From the NCBI RefSeq assembly GCF_007655305.1, contig NZ_VLOG01000039.1, forward strand, positions 62,001 through 126,000: 64,000 bases of DNA, given 5' to 3'. A program made the position numbers and the translations under genes. Below the pieces are notes generated by a model. It was given only the letters and a program-made list of their open reading frames with translations. It searched no databases and was not told the origin of the DNA. Below are positions 45,984 to 54,427 of this stretch, piece after piece (position 1 is the stretch's first letter; every line of letters starts with the position of its first letter). The stretch is from Algoriphagus algorifonticola (GTDB lineage Bacteria > Bacteroidota > Bacteroidia > Cytophagales > Cyclobacteriaceae).

Positions 45984-47448
45984 GATCTTAGCATTCATTC
46001 TTCTGGGGATATATCTCTTGGGAATGGTATTCATATTTACTTATAGTTTGGCCCAAGGGCATCTATTGCTTTTTTTCTTTAAGGAAAAAAGAAATCCTCA
46101 GCCCATACCCTCCATTCCTTCCGAATTGCCACAAATCACCGTTCAGCTTCCTCTTTTCAATGAAATGTACGTGGCTGAAAGGTTAATCGAAGCTGTTTCA
46201 AAACTGAATTATCCCTTGGATAAATTAGAAATTCAGATCCTTGATGACAGTACTGACCAGACAAAAGAACTGATTCAGGAGAAATTGAAGGAGTATCCCA
46301 CAATTAACTTTCAATACATTCACCGAACTGATAGAAAAGGTTTTAAAGCTGGAGCTTTAAAAGAGGGGCTGGAAGTAGCTAAAGGTGAATTTATTGCCAT
46401 TTTCGATTCGGATTTCATTCCTGATCCTAATTTTCTGCTACAAACCCTTCCTTGGTTTTCAGATTCAAAAGTAGGAATGGTTCAGAGCCGTTGGACTCAT
46501 TTAAACCAGCATTATTCATTGTTAACCCGCCTACAGGCCTTTGCACTGGATGCTCATTTTTTAATTGAGCAAATGGGTAGAAACCGTCAGGGTGCTTTTA
46601 TTAATTTTAATGGTACGGGAGGTATTTGGAGAAAGGAAACTATACTTGATGCGGGGAATTGGCATGACGATACCCTTACTGAGGACCTGGACCTGAGTTA
46701 TAGAGCTCAAAGAAAAGGTTGGAAATTTATCTACAGGCCTGAAGTGGAATCACCTGCAGAACTTCCTCCTATCATGTCAGCTATTAAATCCCAGCAGTTC
46801 CGATGGACCAAGGGTGGGGCAGAATGTGCGGCTAAACACGGGGCTGCAGTGCTAAAGACAAATTTGCCAGCACATGTGAAAATTCATGCAATGGCTCATT
46901 TATTTAACAGTACCATATTTTTGGCTATACTGATTGTCAGCCTGAGCAGTATTGGGGTTTGGTGGTTAGTAGATCAGCAAATTTTAGGTCCAGGTTGGAT
47001 TCAATTAGCAAGCTTTTCTTTGGTGGGCTTTGCCATTATATCCCTGATCTATTTGGTTTCCTATTTCTATAGGAAGCAACATTTTTTCAAAAGTTTATTC
47101 GAAGCTATTTTTCTATTACCCTTATTCCTTTCTGTTTCTATGGGTATGGCATTGCATAATACCCAAGCGGTCATGGAAGGCTTAACTGGAAAGAAATCAC
47201 CCTTTATCCGGACACCAAAATTCAATTTGGAAGGAGGGAAATTCAGTCTTCGCAGTAATCAATACATCAATTTACGGATGCCGATTACGACTTGGTTAGA
47301 AGGCGCCTTGGCTCTCGTTTTCATTGGAATGGTTGTACTTGGAGTATTTCAACAAAACTACCTCTTCCTGCCTTTCCATCTGATGCTAGCGGTGGGTTAT
47401 TCCCTAGTTTTCATCAGTTCCTTTAAATCTTATGCCCTAGGGCGATAA
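45976..47448 (+). CDS. Processive family 2 glycosyltransferase (cellulose synthase-like)
   Basis: A 490-residue membrane glycosyltransferase. One N-terminal helix and about four C-terminal helices surround a GT2 domain with the D,D,D,QxxRW pattern: LDDSTD, DSDFIPD, TEDLDL and QQFRWTKGG. Such enzymes extrude polysaccharides or glycosylate lipids (cellulose synthase, CsbB or ceramide glucosyltransferase types). No PilZ or BcsB partner is present, so cellulose is unlikely. It is tightly coupled to the polyferredoxin gene upstream (8 nt overlap) and to another GT2 gene 3 nt downstream. Confidence 0.9.
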   Translation: MPEILAFILLGIYLLGMVFIFTYSLAQGHLLLFFFKEKRNPQPIPSIPSELPQITVQLPLFNEMYVAERLIEAVSKLNYPLDKLEIQILDDSTDQTKELIQEKLKEYPTINFQYIHRTDRKGFKAGALKEGLEVAKGEFIAIFDSDFIPDPNFLLQTLPWFSDSKVGMVQSRWTHLNQHYSLLTRLQAFALDAHFLIEQMGRNRQGAFINFNGTGGIWRKETILDAGNWHDDTLTEDLDLSYRAQRKGWKFIYRPEVESPAELPPIMSAIKSQQFRWTKGGAECAAKHGAAVLKTNLPAHVKIHAMAHLFNSTIFLAILIVSLSSIGVWWLVDQQILGPGWIQLASFSLVGFAIISLIYLVSYFYRKQHFFKSLFEAIFLLPLFLSVSMGMALHNTQAVMEGLTGKKSPFIRTPKFNLEGGKFSLRSNQYINLRMPITTWLEGALALVFIGMVVLGVFQQNYLFLPFHLMLAVGYSLVFISSFKSYALGR

Positions 47449-47451
47449 TTC

Positions 47452-48144
47452 ATGTTTCCAAATCACCTAATTGACGTCATCATTCCTGCATTTAATGAGG
47501 AAAAATCTATTGCCAAGGTTATACAAGATATTCCCAGATGGGTTAGAAATATTGTTGTTGCCAATAATAACTCAACAGATCAGACTGGGTATGTAGCGGA
47601 GCAGGCGGGAGCAGTAGTCGTCTTTGAAGGACAAAAGGGCTACGGGAAAGCTTGTTTAACAGCCATGGATTGGATTCGATCTCAGGAAGTTCAGCCCGAT
47701 ATTGTGGTCTTTTTGGACGGAGACTATTCAGATTATCCGGAAGAAATGACAGGTTTAATCCAGCCTATTATCAATCAACAAGCAGATATGGTAATTGGCT
47801 CTAGAGCGCAAGGGGAGCGGGAATCCGGGTCCATGACTTTCCCTCAGGTCTTTGGCAATTGGCTAGCTACAACCATGATGAAATACATTCAAGGAGCTAA
47901 ATTTTCTGATTTAGGCCCTTTTAGAGCTATTGTATGGCAAAAGCTGATGGACATCAATATGGTAGACCAAGATTATGGTTGGACCATAGAGATGCAGATC
48001 AAAGCCCATAAAGCAGGTCTGAGATATACTGAAGTTCCGGTAAGGTATAGGAAAAGAATAGGAGTGTCCAAAGTCAGCGGTACTGTTAAAGGAGTTTTTG
48101 GTGCTGGTTATAAGATTATCTATACGATTTTTAAGTATTGGTAA
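47452..48144 (+). CDS. Family 2 glycosyltransferase, dolichol-phosphate mannosyltransferase-like
   Basis: A 230-residue soluble GT2 with the VIIPAFNEEKSIAKVI opening, a NNNSTDQTG segment and the FLDGDYSDYPEE metal motif. Lacking membrane helices, it resembles polyprenyl-phosphate hexose synthases that make lipid-linked sugar donors. The GT-C transferase two genes downstream is the kind of enzyme that uses such donors. The specific sugar cannot be told. Confidence 0.88.
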   Translation: MFPNHLIDVIIPAFNEEKSIAKVIQDIPRWVRNIVVANNNSTDQTGYVAEQAGAVVVFEGQKGYGKACLTAMDWIRSQEVQPDIVVFLDGDYSDYPEEMTGLIQPIINQQADMVIGSRAQGERESGSMTFPQVFGNWLATTMMKYIQGAKFSDLGPFRAIVWQKLMDINMVDQDYGWTIEMQIKAHKAGLRYTEVPVRYRKRIGVSKVSGTVKGVFGAGYKIIYTIFKYW

Positions 48145-48183
48145 TTTTGGCAATCTTAGAGAAGTTTTTAAATCTTCATACTT

Positions 48184-49077
48184 ATGAGAAATTCCCGAAA
48201 CATATTACTAATATTTTTGCTGGCATTTTCGATTTACGCCTGCGGCCCCAAAGGTAGGGAGGGAGTAGAAGAAGAGCAGTTTGCAGGCTATTGGTATCAG
48301 GGTCAAGCCGAAATCAATGTTTTTGATTTGGAGCAGGTTAGGTACGGAGAATCCAGAAATGGTACTGCTGTTTTAATTTTTGTGACGGAAGATTTTTCCA
48401 AAAGGAAACAGGTGAAGCTAGATGATCCCTCCGGAGCAGGAAGGGATGCCAAAAAGGTTATGAAACTCAACATGACGAGAGAGTTTGTCACTGGAGTTTA
48501 CCCTTATAATACTATGCTGTCAGTTTTTACACCGATCTATGAAGAGCTCAATTCCTATAAAATCGTCTCCTCGGTCACGGAATGGTGTGGTCAGGCCTTT
48601 ACTCAAATGAATTGGAAAAATAGTGCCTACAAGGTGCAATTGTTTTCATATTTTGAATCGGAAGGAGATCAGGAGCTGAAAATCGATGCCAAGGCAGAGG
48701 ATGAGTTATTTAATTTGATTCGCTTGAATCCTGATTTGATTGCTGAAGGAGATGCCAGATTAATTCCGGGATTGACTTTTCAAAGGTTTTCTCATGTAGA
48801 ACTAAAAGACTATCGAGCTGATATCAGCAAAAATGACCTGGGTGAAAACAGTTCTGAATTGATCGTGGACTATCCGCAACTCAGAAGAACCCTAAAAATA
48901 CAATACAAGAAATTTTTTCCATACGAAATCTTAGCCTGGGAGGAAATTCAAACCAAAAGTAATGGTGATCAGGAAGTGACTAAAGCTATTCGAAGAAGTC
49001 TCAATATGCTGGATTATTGGAATAAGAATGAAGAATTATTTGAGCCTCTGAGAAACGATTTAGGAATTGAAATATAA
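48184..49077 (+). CDS. Conserved lipoprotein of unknown function
   Basis: A 297-residue predicted lipoprotein with lipobox IYAC (lipidated C20). The body is soluble and beta-rich, with conserved-looking segments WYQGQAEINVFDLEQVRYGE, split, and SVTEWCGQAFTQMNW around residues 133-147. I recall similar Bacteroidota proteins carrying the name septum formation inhibitor Maf, but no Maf nucleotide pyrophosphatase motif is visible and it is exported, so that name looks wrong. It is embedded between glycosyltransferase genes and overlaps the next by 11 nt. Confidence 0.75.
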   Translation: MRNSRNILLIFLLAFSIYACGPKGREGVEEEQFAGYWYQGQAEINVFDLEQVRYGESRNGTAVLIFVTEDFSKRKQVKLDDPSGAGRDAKKVMKLNMTREFVTGVYPYNTMLSVFTPIYEELNSYKIVSSVTEWCGQAFTQMNWKNSAYKVQLFSYFESEGDQELKIDAKAEDELFNLIRLNPDLIAEGDARLIPGLTFQRFSHVELKDYRADISKNDLGENSSELIVDYPQLRRTLKIQYKKFFPYEILAWEEIQTKSNGDQEVTKAIRRSLNMLDYWNKNEELFEPLRNDLGIEI

Positions 49078-50416
49078 TAAGCATAAGGCGTTATTATTAA
49101 TTTTTGGCGCTTTTCTAGTCATTGGTGTTTATGCCTTAGGGTACTCTATTTCCAGAGAGAATTTCCCATATCTCTTTGCAGCATTTTCCCTGTCTTTTTT
49201 GGGGATGTATGGAATATATAAGCTTCAAAAATATCAGGAAATATGGTTGGGCATATTTCTTTTCGGATTTTTGCTAAGGTTTATATTATCTCACTCAATA
49301 CCTTTATTATCAGATGATTATGCTAGATTTCTTTGGGATGGTGAAATAGTCAGATTAGAGGGGAATCCCTATGACAAAACTCCTCAGAAATTGGTAGAAG
49401 ATTCAGCTAACGAGCTCGAATTTTTTGAGCGCCTTTATCCTTATTTGAATTCTCCGAATTATTATTCAGTTTATCCGCCTTCCAATCAATTGTTGTTTGG
49501 ATTGGCTGCAGAAGCCAGTGGGGAAAACACGCTTTTCGGAATAATTTCACTCAGATCTTTCTTATTACTTGGTGAGCTTTTGGTCTTTTTCGGCTTACTC
49601 AAGCTATTCCGAAGGTTTGATGTGCCATTGAGAAACCTGGTTTTATATTGGCTCAATCCTTTAGTGATTCTAGAAGTCATAGGCAACCTTCATTTTGAAG
49701 GGATAGTTCTGATGTTCCTTTTAGGTTCATTGATCGCATATTCAAAAAATAAGAAATTTCTAGCTGGTACATCTTGGGGATTGGCTATAGGAGTGAAGCT
49801 TCTGCCTTTTGTCTTTCTACCTTCCTGGTTGTTTTTTAGAAAAATTAAATTCAGCCCGTTTTTTTGGATTGGAACTCTATTGGCCTTTTGTATTTCATTT
49901 ATTGGATTAGTTTGGGATGATGCCTGGATTAATTTTTTACAAAGTATCAGATTATACCAGGGAAAGTTTGAATTCAATGCTTCAATTTATTACCTGCTCA
50001 GGGAGGTAGGCTTCTGGATCAAAGGCTATAATACAATCGAGACTTTAGGCAAAGTTTTAAGCTTGACTTTTGTGATTTGGGTTTGGTTTATTTCTTGGAA
50101 AAAAGGGCCCAAGTCACTTTTTAAGCTGGCAGATTTATGGGTCTTGATCTATCTGAGTTACCTATTGCTTCAACCAGTTATACATCCTTGGTACTTAATT
50201 CCAGGATTAGGATTGAGTTTGATGACTGGAAAAAAGTCTTTTTTGGTATGGAGCTTTGCAGTGATTTTTTCCTATCAGGCATATGGAAACCCTAATTTTG
50301 AAGAAAGTAGCTTTTACTTGGTGCTAGAATATGCTTTATTGCTGATCGCTTTGGTTTGGGATTATCGCCCTCAAATCTTCTCTACTCTCAATAAACTTTC
50401 AAAAAATGAATCTTAA
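49067..50416 (+). CDS. GT-C-type polytopic glycosyltransferase
   Basis: A 449-residue membrane protein with about ten to eleven helices. The first loop contains the acidic motif LLSDDYARFLWDGEIV (about 81-96) followed by GNPYDKTP, typical of GT-C mannosyltransferases (DUF2029/GT87-like) that use polyprenyl-phosphate sugars on the outer face of the inner membrane. The GT2 enzyme at 47452 could supply the donor. The start is a TTG that overlaps the previous gene by 11 nt; no better ATG is available. It overlaps the following lipoprotein gene by 11 nt. Confidence 0.83.
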   Translation: MKYNKHKALLLIFGAFLVIGVYALGYSISRENFPYLFAAFSLSFLGMYGIYKLQKYQEIWLGIFLFGFLLRFILSHSIPLLSDDYARFLWDGEIVRLEGNPYDKTPQKLVEDSANELEFFERLYPYLNSPNYYSVYPPSNQLLFGLAAEASGENTLFGIISLRSFLLLGELLVFFGLLKLFRRFDVPLRNLVLYWLNPLVILEVIGNLHFEGIVLMFLLGSLIAYSKNKKFLAGTSWGLAIGVKLLPFVFLPSWLFFRKIKFSPFFWIGTLLAFCISFIGLVWDDAWINFLQSIRLYQGKFEFNASIYYLLREVGFWIKGYNTIETLGKVLSLTFVIWVWFISWKKGPKSLFKLADLWVLIYLSYLLLQPVIHPWYLIPGLGLSLMTGKKSFLVWSFAVIFSYQAYGNPNFEESSFYLVLEYALLLIALVWDYRPQIFSTLNKLSKNES

Positions 50417-51143
50417 TGTAAGATATGTCCTCATTTTAATTGTATCGTCCGCATTAGTCTCTTGTACTCCCTCGGAGGAACAGCAGGCAAAAGATATTCT
50501 TGAAAAGTCGATTGAAGCACATGGGGGATGGAATGCTTGGGATAAAGTAGAAACTATCAGTTTCAGAAAGTGGACCAGATTATTACTAGAAGATGGAGCT
50601 GTTGAGAGTGAAACTGATCAGCTTTTAAGCTTTAGGTTACAACCTTCTTTTGAAGGAACCATTCGCTGGGAGAAAGATTCTGTGGAGCATTTAGCCCATT
50701 TTGACGGAGAGTTCATGCATTATACTATTGGCGGAAACCCTGTACAAAACCCGGATTTTTTAGCTTCTAAGAAGAAGGATTTTGATGCTGCTTTTTATGT
50801 CATAGCCCAGCCTTGGAAATTATTGGAGGATGAAGGGGCTAAACTTACCTATGTTGGTAAAAGAGAAATCTTTTTCCAATCAGTAGAAGTAGTTAAAGTT
50901 GATTATGGACCCGGGAAAGATATTTGGTGGTATTTTTTTGATGCTGATAGCTATATGATGGTAGGAAATGAAGTTCAGCTTTCCGATCACAGAAGCCGGA
51001 TCGAAAACTTGAATTATTCTTATGCTGATCCGTTTATATTCTACGGAGAAAGAAAAAGCTTTAGAGTGAACAAATCAGGCGATAACACCTTTTTAAGGGC
51101 CGAGTATAGCTATAGTGATTTTGAAATTGAAAATGTTAAATAA
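50406..51143 (+). CDS. Lipoprotein, paralogue 1 of a tandem pair
   Basis: A 245-residue predicted lipoprotein with lipobox LVSC (lipidated C20). The mature start AKDILEKSIEAHGGWNAW and the later TYVGKR and YADPF segments match the following gene product. The fold looks like a LolA/LppX-type half-barrel for hydrophobic ligands, judged only from strand pattern and the IEAHGG opening that I associate with such proteins. It is coupled to the GT-C gene by an 11-nt overlap, so it may act with the glycosyltransferases in the envelope. Confidence 0.72.
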   Translation: MNLNVRYVLILIVSSALVSCTPSEEQQAKDILEKSIEAHGGWNAWDKVETISFRKWTRLLLEDGAVESETDQLLSFRLQPSFEGTIRWEKDSVEHLAHFDGEFMHYTIGGNPVQNPDFLASKKKDFDAAFYVIAQPWKLLEDEGAKLTYVGKREIFFQSVEVVKVDYGPGKDIWWYFFDADSYMMVGNEVQLSDHRSRIENLNYSYADPFIFYGERKSFRVNKSGDNTFLRAEYSYSDFEIENVK

Positions 51144-51149
51144 CAGAAA

Positions 51150-51890
51150 ATGAAATATTTAATAATATTTGTTTTAAGTATTACATTAATTTCATGTAAC
51201 TCAAAAACGGAAGCTGAAAAAATTGTGGATTTGGCAATTGAGGCACATGGAGGGAATAACTATCCCAACTCTTTGATTGAGTTTGACTTTAGAAACATTC
51301 ATTATACGATCTATAAATCAGAGAACTCATTTGAGTATATCAGGGAGTTTGAGGATTCCACCGGAATGGTGAAAGATTTACTCAATAATGAGGGTTTTAC
51401 ACGAACTGTCAATTCTGTAAAGATCGATACTTTAACAGAAGAAAGAATAGGAGCATTTTCAAGATCTGTGAATTCTGTGGCATATTTTGCTTTTCTACCT
51501 TACGGCTTAAATGATCCTGCGGTAATTAAGACATATGTTGGAAAAACAGAGTTGAACGGAGAGTCTTATCATTTAATCAAAGTCACATTTCAAAAGGTAG
51601 GAGGAGGAGAGGACTTCGATGATCAGTTTTTATATTGGATAGGGGAAGAGGACTACTTGATGGATTATTTGGCATACAGTTATCATACTGATGGAGGTGG
51701 AGTTCGTATGAGAGAAGTGAGCAATGCTGCTGAGAAAGGTGGAATAAGGTTTCAGAATTATTTAAATCTTAAACCTCAGGATAAAAATACTCCTGTCGAC
51801 AGCATGCAAGTCCTTTATGAAAAAGGTAAATTAGAATTACTTTCTGAAATCAACCTGGAAAACATTCAGGTTGCGGAGCTAAAAAAATAA
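51150..51890 (+). CDS. Lipoprotein, paralogue 2 of a tandem pair
   Basis: A 246-residue predicted lipoprotein with lipobox LISC (lipidated C16). It shares with the upstream gene the mature opening (AEKIVDLAIEAHGG), a central TYVGKTELNGESYHLIKV motif and a similar length, so the two arose by tandem duplication and have diverged strongly. It is the last gene of the long rightward operon, separated by 6 bp from its paralogue, and is followed at once by the dispersed repeat. Function is unknown; a LolA/LppX-like ligand-binding role is a guess. Confidence 0.72.
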   Translation: MKYLIIFVLSITLISCNSKTEAEKIVDLAIEAHGGNNYPNSLIEFDFRNIHYTIYKSENSFEYIREFEDSTGMVKDLLNNEGFTRTVNSVKIDTLTEERIGAFSRSVNSVAYFAFLPYGLNDPAVIKTYVGKTELNGESYHLIKVTFQKVGGGEDFDDQFLYWIGEEDYLMDYLAYSYHTDGGGVRMREVSNAAEKGGIRFQNYLNLKPQDKNTPVDSMQVLYEKGKLELLSEINLENIQVAELKK

Positions 51891-51894
51891 AAAA

Positions 51895-52060
51895 GGATAT
51901 CCGCTTTCTTACCAGTAATAACAAGATACGGATTATTGTCTGATAAAAGGATCAGAATCCGGAAACTTCGCCTGCCTGCCGTGGCTGGGTCTTCGGTAAT
52001 CGGTCTTCCAATCGGTCAAACAAAGAAAATATGGCAACTGGCATGATTGCGGATAATTAG
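51895..52060 (-). repeat. Dispersed intergenic repeat, copy 2 (inverted relative to copy 1)
   Basis: Read on the minus strand this segment matches 26340-26493 throughout, except for an extra block (complement of about 51971-51990, GCCTGCCTGCCGTGGCTGGG) and fewer GACCGAW units. It fills the gap between the operon end and the hydrolase-OsmC gene. The frame of that gene runs into the repeat, which rules out a TTG start at 52047. Confidence 0.8.
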
Positions 52061-52073
52061 AAAAATAAATTTT

Positions 52074-53291
52074 ATGAATCCCAAATCCCTTACTTTTTCA
52101 AATAGCGATGGCATCAATCTTTCGGCTCACTTATATATGCCTTTAGATAGAGAGCCTAAATTTTATGCAATTTTTGCCCACTGTTTTACCTGTTCCAAAA
52201 ACTTCTCTGCCGTCAGTAGAATTTCCAAATCACTTTCTCAAGAAGGAGTAGCGGTTTTTAGCTTTGATTTTACCGGATTGGGAAGGAGTGAGGGAGATTT
52301 TGAAGACAGCACCTTCAGTTCCAATATCTCAGATTTGCTGGATGCTGCTGCTTTTTTAAAGGAGAATTATGAGGCTCCAAAAATGCTTATTGGTCATTCC
52401 TTAGGTGGTGCAGCAGTATTATATGCCTCTCCTCATTTGGAAGAGGTAAGTGCCGTGGTGACCTTGGGAGCTCCAGCTGATCCACTACATGTAAAGCATC
52501 TTTTTCAAAATAGTATTGAGGAAATAGAAGAGTCTGGAAAAGCCAAAGTTTTCATAGGAGGTCGTCCTTTTCAAATTAGCAGTCAGTTTGTCAAAGACCT
52601 CGAGAAGAAACCTATAGACAGCTTTCTGAAAAAATTAAAGAAGTCATTATTGATCCTTCACTCACCACAAGATGAGATTGTTGAAATCAAAAATGCTCAG
52701 ATGATTTATGAAGCTGCTTTTCATCCTAAATCATTTGTCTCTTTGGACGGGGCAGACCATTTGGTGTCCAAAACTGAAGACGCTGCCTACATCGGTCAGG
52801 TGATTGCTTCCTGGAGTAATCGTTATATTGAATCCAAGCAAGCAGTAGAGAATGACACCAAAGGTAATCCTGTGATGGTTCGCCTGAGTAAAAATCAAGG
52901 CTATACTACGGATGTTAAAACACCTTTTCATCATTTGATCGCAGATGAGCCAAAGGATGTGGGTGGCAATAATCTAGGACCTACCCCCTATGATTTATTG
53001 ATGGCTTCATTAGGGACATGCACTGCTATGACCTTGAAAATGTATGCAGAACGCAAAAAGTGGAACTTGGATGAGGTGAGAGTTTACTTAGATCATCAAA
53101 AAGTCCACAAAGAGGATAGTGAAAATCCCGATGAACCATCAGCCAAGGTGTCTCAATTTACCCGGGTGATAGAATTGGAAGGGGATTTGAATCAGAAGGA
53201 ACGGCAAAGATTGCTTGAAATAGCGAATCGATGCCCTGTTCACAGAACTTTAGAAGAAGATATTGTAATCCATACCGTACTCAGCAAGTGA
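52074..53291 (+). CDS. Alpha/beta hydrolase - OsmC fusion protein
   Basis: A 405-residue protein. Residues 1-250 are an alpha/beta hydrolase with the nucleophile elbow GHSLGG (S109) and the late GADH histidine. Residues about 265-405 form an OsmC-like peroxidase domain with the two redox cysteines in SLGTCTAMTLKM and NRCPVHRTLEED. The fusion is a known Bacteroidota and Proteobacteria arrangement; it may hydrolyse and detoxify lipid or organic peroxides. The ATG at 52074 is the start, since upstream sequence belongs to the dispersed repeat. The GH113-like gene begins 11 bp after its stop. Confidence 0.9.
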   Translation: MNPKSLTFSNSDGINLSAHLYMPLDREPKFYAIFAHCFTCSKNFSAVSRISKSLSQEGVAVFSFDFTGLGRSEGDFEDSTFSSNISDLLDAAAFLKENYEAPKMLIGHSLGGAAVLYASPHLEEVSAVVTLGAPADPLHVKHLFQNSIEEIEESGKAKVFIGGRPFQISSQFVKDLEKKPIDSFLKKLKKSLLILHSPQDEIVEIKNAQMIYEAAFHPKSFVSLDGADHLVSKTEDAAYIGQVIASWSNRYIESKQAVENDTKGNPVMVRLSKNQGYTTDVKTPFHHLIADEPKDVGGNNLGPTPYDLLMASLGTCTAMTLKMYAERKKWNLDEVRVYLDHQKVHKEDSENPDEPSAKVSQFTRVIELEGDLNQKERQRLLEIANRCPVHRTLEEDIVIHTVLSK

Positions 53292-53302
53292 AAAATATCC
53301 CT

Positions 53303-54325
53303 ATGAAATACCTCTTAAGTTCTGTTGCATTAGTCTTCATATCTTCCTTTTTCTGGTTTTTTTCTTTTGATTCTAACCTTCCCGTATGGAAAGAAAAGTA
53401 CAACGGCGTCTGCTGGGTAGGTAGTAGAAATCCACTACAAGGGGGAGAGTTTCAGGAATTGACTGCTAATGGTATTAATGCAATTTCTCAAACTCCATTT
53501 GGTTGGCAGTCAGAAATCAATAATCCCGAAATCAGGTGGCAGGTTGAAAATGATAGGCAATGGTGGGGAGAATCTGGTAGAGGAATCTCAGCTACGCTGG
53601 ACTCTTCACAGAAGTTTAATATTCACAATATGCTCAAGCCGCATCTTTGGGCTCGTGGAAGTTGGCCGGGTGAGATTGAAATGACGAATGAAGCTGATTG
53701 GAAAATTTGGTTTGAAAATTATGAAAACTTCATAGTCGACTATGCCCGCCTAGCTGAAAAAGAGGGGATTCCAATGCTTTGTATAGGAACTGAATTGGAA
53801 AAAACCTCTCAAAGGGAAGCAGAATGGAGAAAAGTTATTCAAGCAGTGAAAAATGTCTATTCCGGTCAATTGACTTATGCTGCCAATTTCACGGAATATC
53901 AGCAAGTGAATTTTTGGGATGAATTGGATTTTATTGGAATCCAAGCTTACTTTCCTTTGTCTGATAAAAAGACTCCCAATCTTAAAGATTTGAAAAGATC
54001 TTGGGAAAATCACATTCAAGAAATTGAAAAGCTGGTTAGAAAAACCGGAAAACCTGTTTTATTCACGGAGATAGGATATTGTAATACAGTAGATGCGGCA
54101 AAAGAGCCTTGGGTTTGGCCGAATGAACGAAAAGAGATTGCCTTATCAGAAGATATTCAGGCCATGTGTTATCAGTCGTTTTTTGAAACTGCCTATCAAA
54201 AAGACTGGTTAGCAGGAGTTTATTTTTGGAAATGGTATCCTGAAGGAAAAAGGAGGGATCCTGACTTTACTCCTCAAGGACTTCAAGCCGAGAAGGTGAT
54301 GCAACAATATTTTCTTGTTGACTGA
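53303..54325 (+). CDS. Glycoside hydrolase family 113-like (beta-mannanase-like)
   Basis: A 340-residue protein with an N-terminal signal or anchor (about 4-22) and a TIM-barrel. Candidate catalytic residues are E164 in IGTELE (acid/base) and E256 in FTEIGY (nucleophile), the pattern of GH113 and clan A enzymes. The segment FIGIQAYFPLS precedes the nucleophile, as in that family. It should act on beta-mannose or related glycans outside the cytoplasm; substrate is unproven. The start at 53303 is chosen over a longer frame overlapping the previous gene. Confidence 0.8.
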   Translation: MKYLLSSVALVFISSFFWFFSFDSNLPVWKEKYNGVCWVGSRNPLQGGEFQELTANGINAISQTPFGWQSEINNPEIRWQVENDRQWWGESGRGISATLDSSQKFNIHNMLKPHLWARGSWPGEIEMTNEADWKIWFENYENFIVDYARLAEKEGIPMLCIGTELEKTSQREAEWRKVIQAVKNVYSGQLTYAANFTEYQQVNFWDELDFIGIQAYFPLSDKKTPNLKDLKRSWENHIQEIEKLVRKTGKPVLFTEIGYCNTVDAAKEPWVWPNERKEIALSEDIQAMCYQSFFETAYQKDWLAGVYFWKWYPEGKRRDPDFTPQGLQAEKVMQQYFLVD

Positions 54326-54340
54326 ATTCATTTCCTACTG

Positions 54341-54352
54341 TGACTTTTGTCA
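54341..54352. promoter_or_regulatory. TGAC-N4-GTCA palindrome upstream of the DUF2892 gene
   Basis: TGAC-TTTT-GTCA has the Crp/Fnr-type geometry with a 4-nt spacer, 16 nt after the GH113-like stop codon and 75 nt before the DUF2892 ATG. Only symmetry supports it. Confidence 0.3.
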
Positions 54353-54379
54353 TTTTTTTCATGTAATGGATAGGCTAGC

Positions 54380-54397
54380 TTTAATAAGCTTATTAAA
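54380..54397. promoter_or_regulatory. 18-bp perfect palindrome upstream of the DUF2892 gene
   Basis: TTTAATAAGCTTATTAAA is a perfect 18-bp palindrome with no spacer, 30 nt before the ATG at 54428. It lies where an operator would be expected. It is too symmetric and AT-rich to be a terminator, because no T run follows. Confidence 0.4.
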
Positions 54398-54427
54398 CAG
54401 TCCATTTCTAACCAAACTTCAAGAGTC

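Noticed and set aside
45976-47448. Cellulose synthase complex
   Set aside because: The QxxRW-type GT2 is present but no PilZ domain, BcsB, BcsC or BcsZ gene is near, so cellulose production is not supported.
48184-49077. Maf-type septum inhibitor
   Set aside because: The protein has a lipobox and none of the Maf motifs that I know; the name seems to be a carried-over label.
52047-52073. TTG-started extension of the hydrolase-OsmC gene
   Set aside because: The codons lie inside the dispersed repeat; the ATG at 52074 gives a natural N-terminus.
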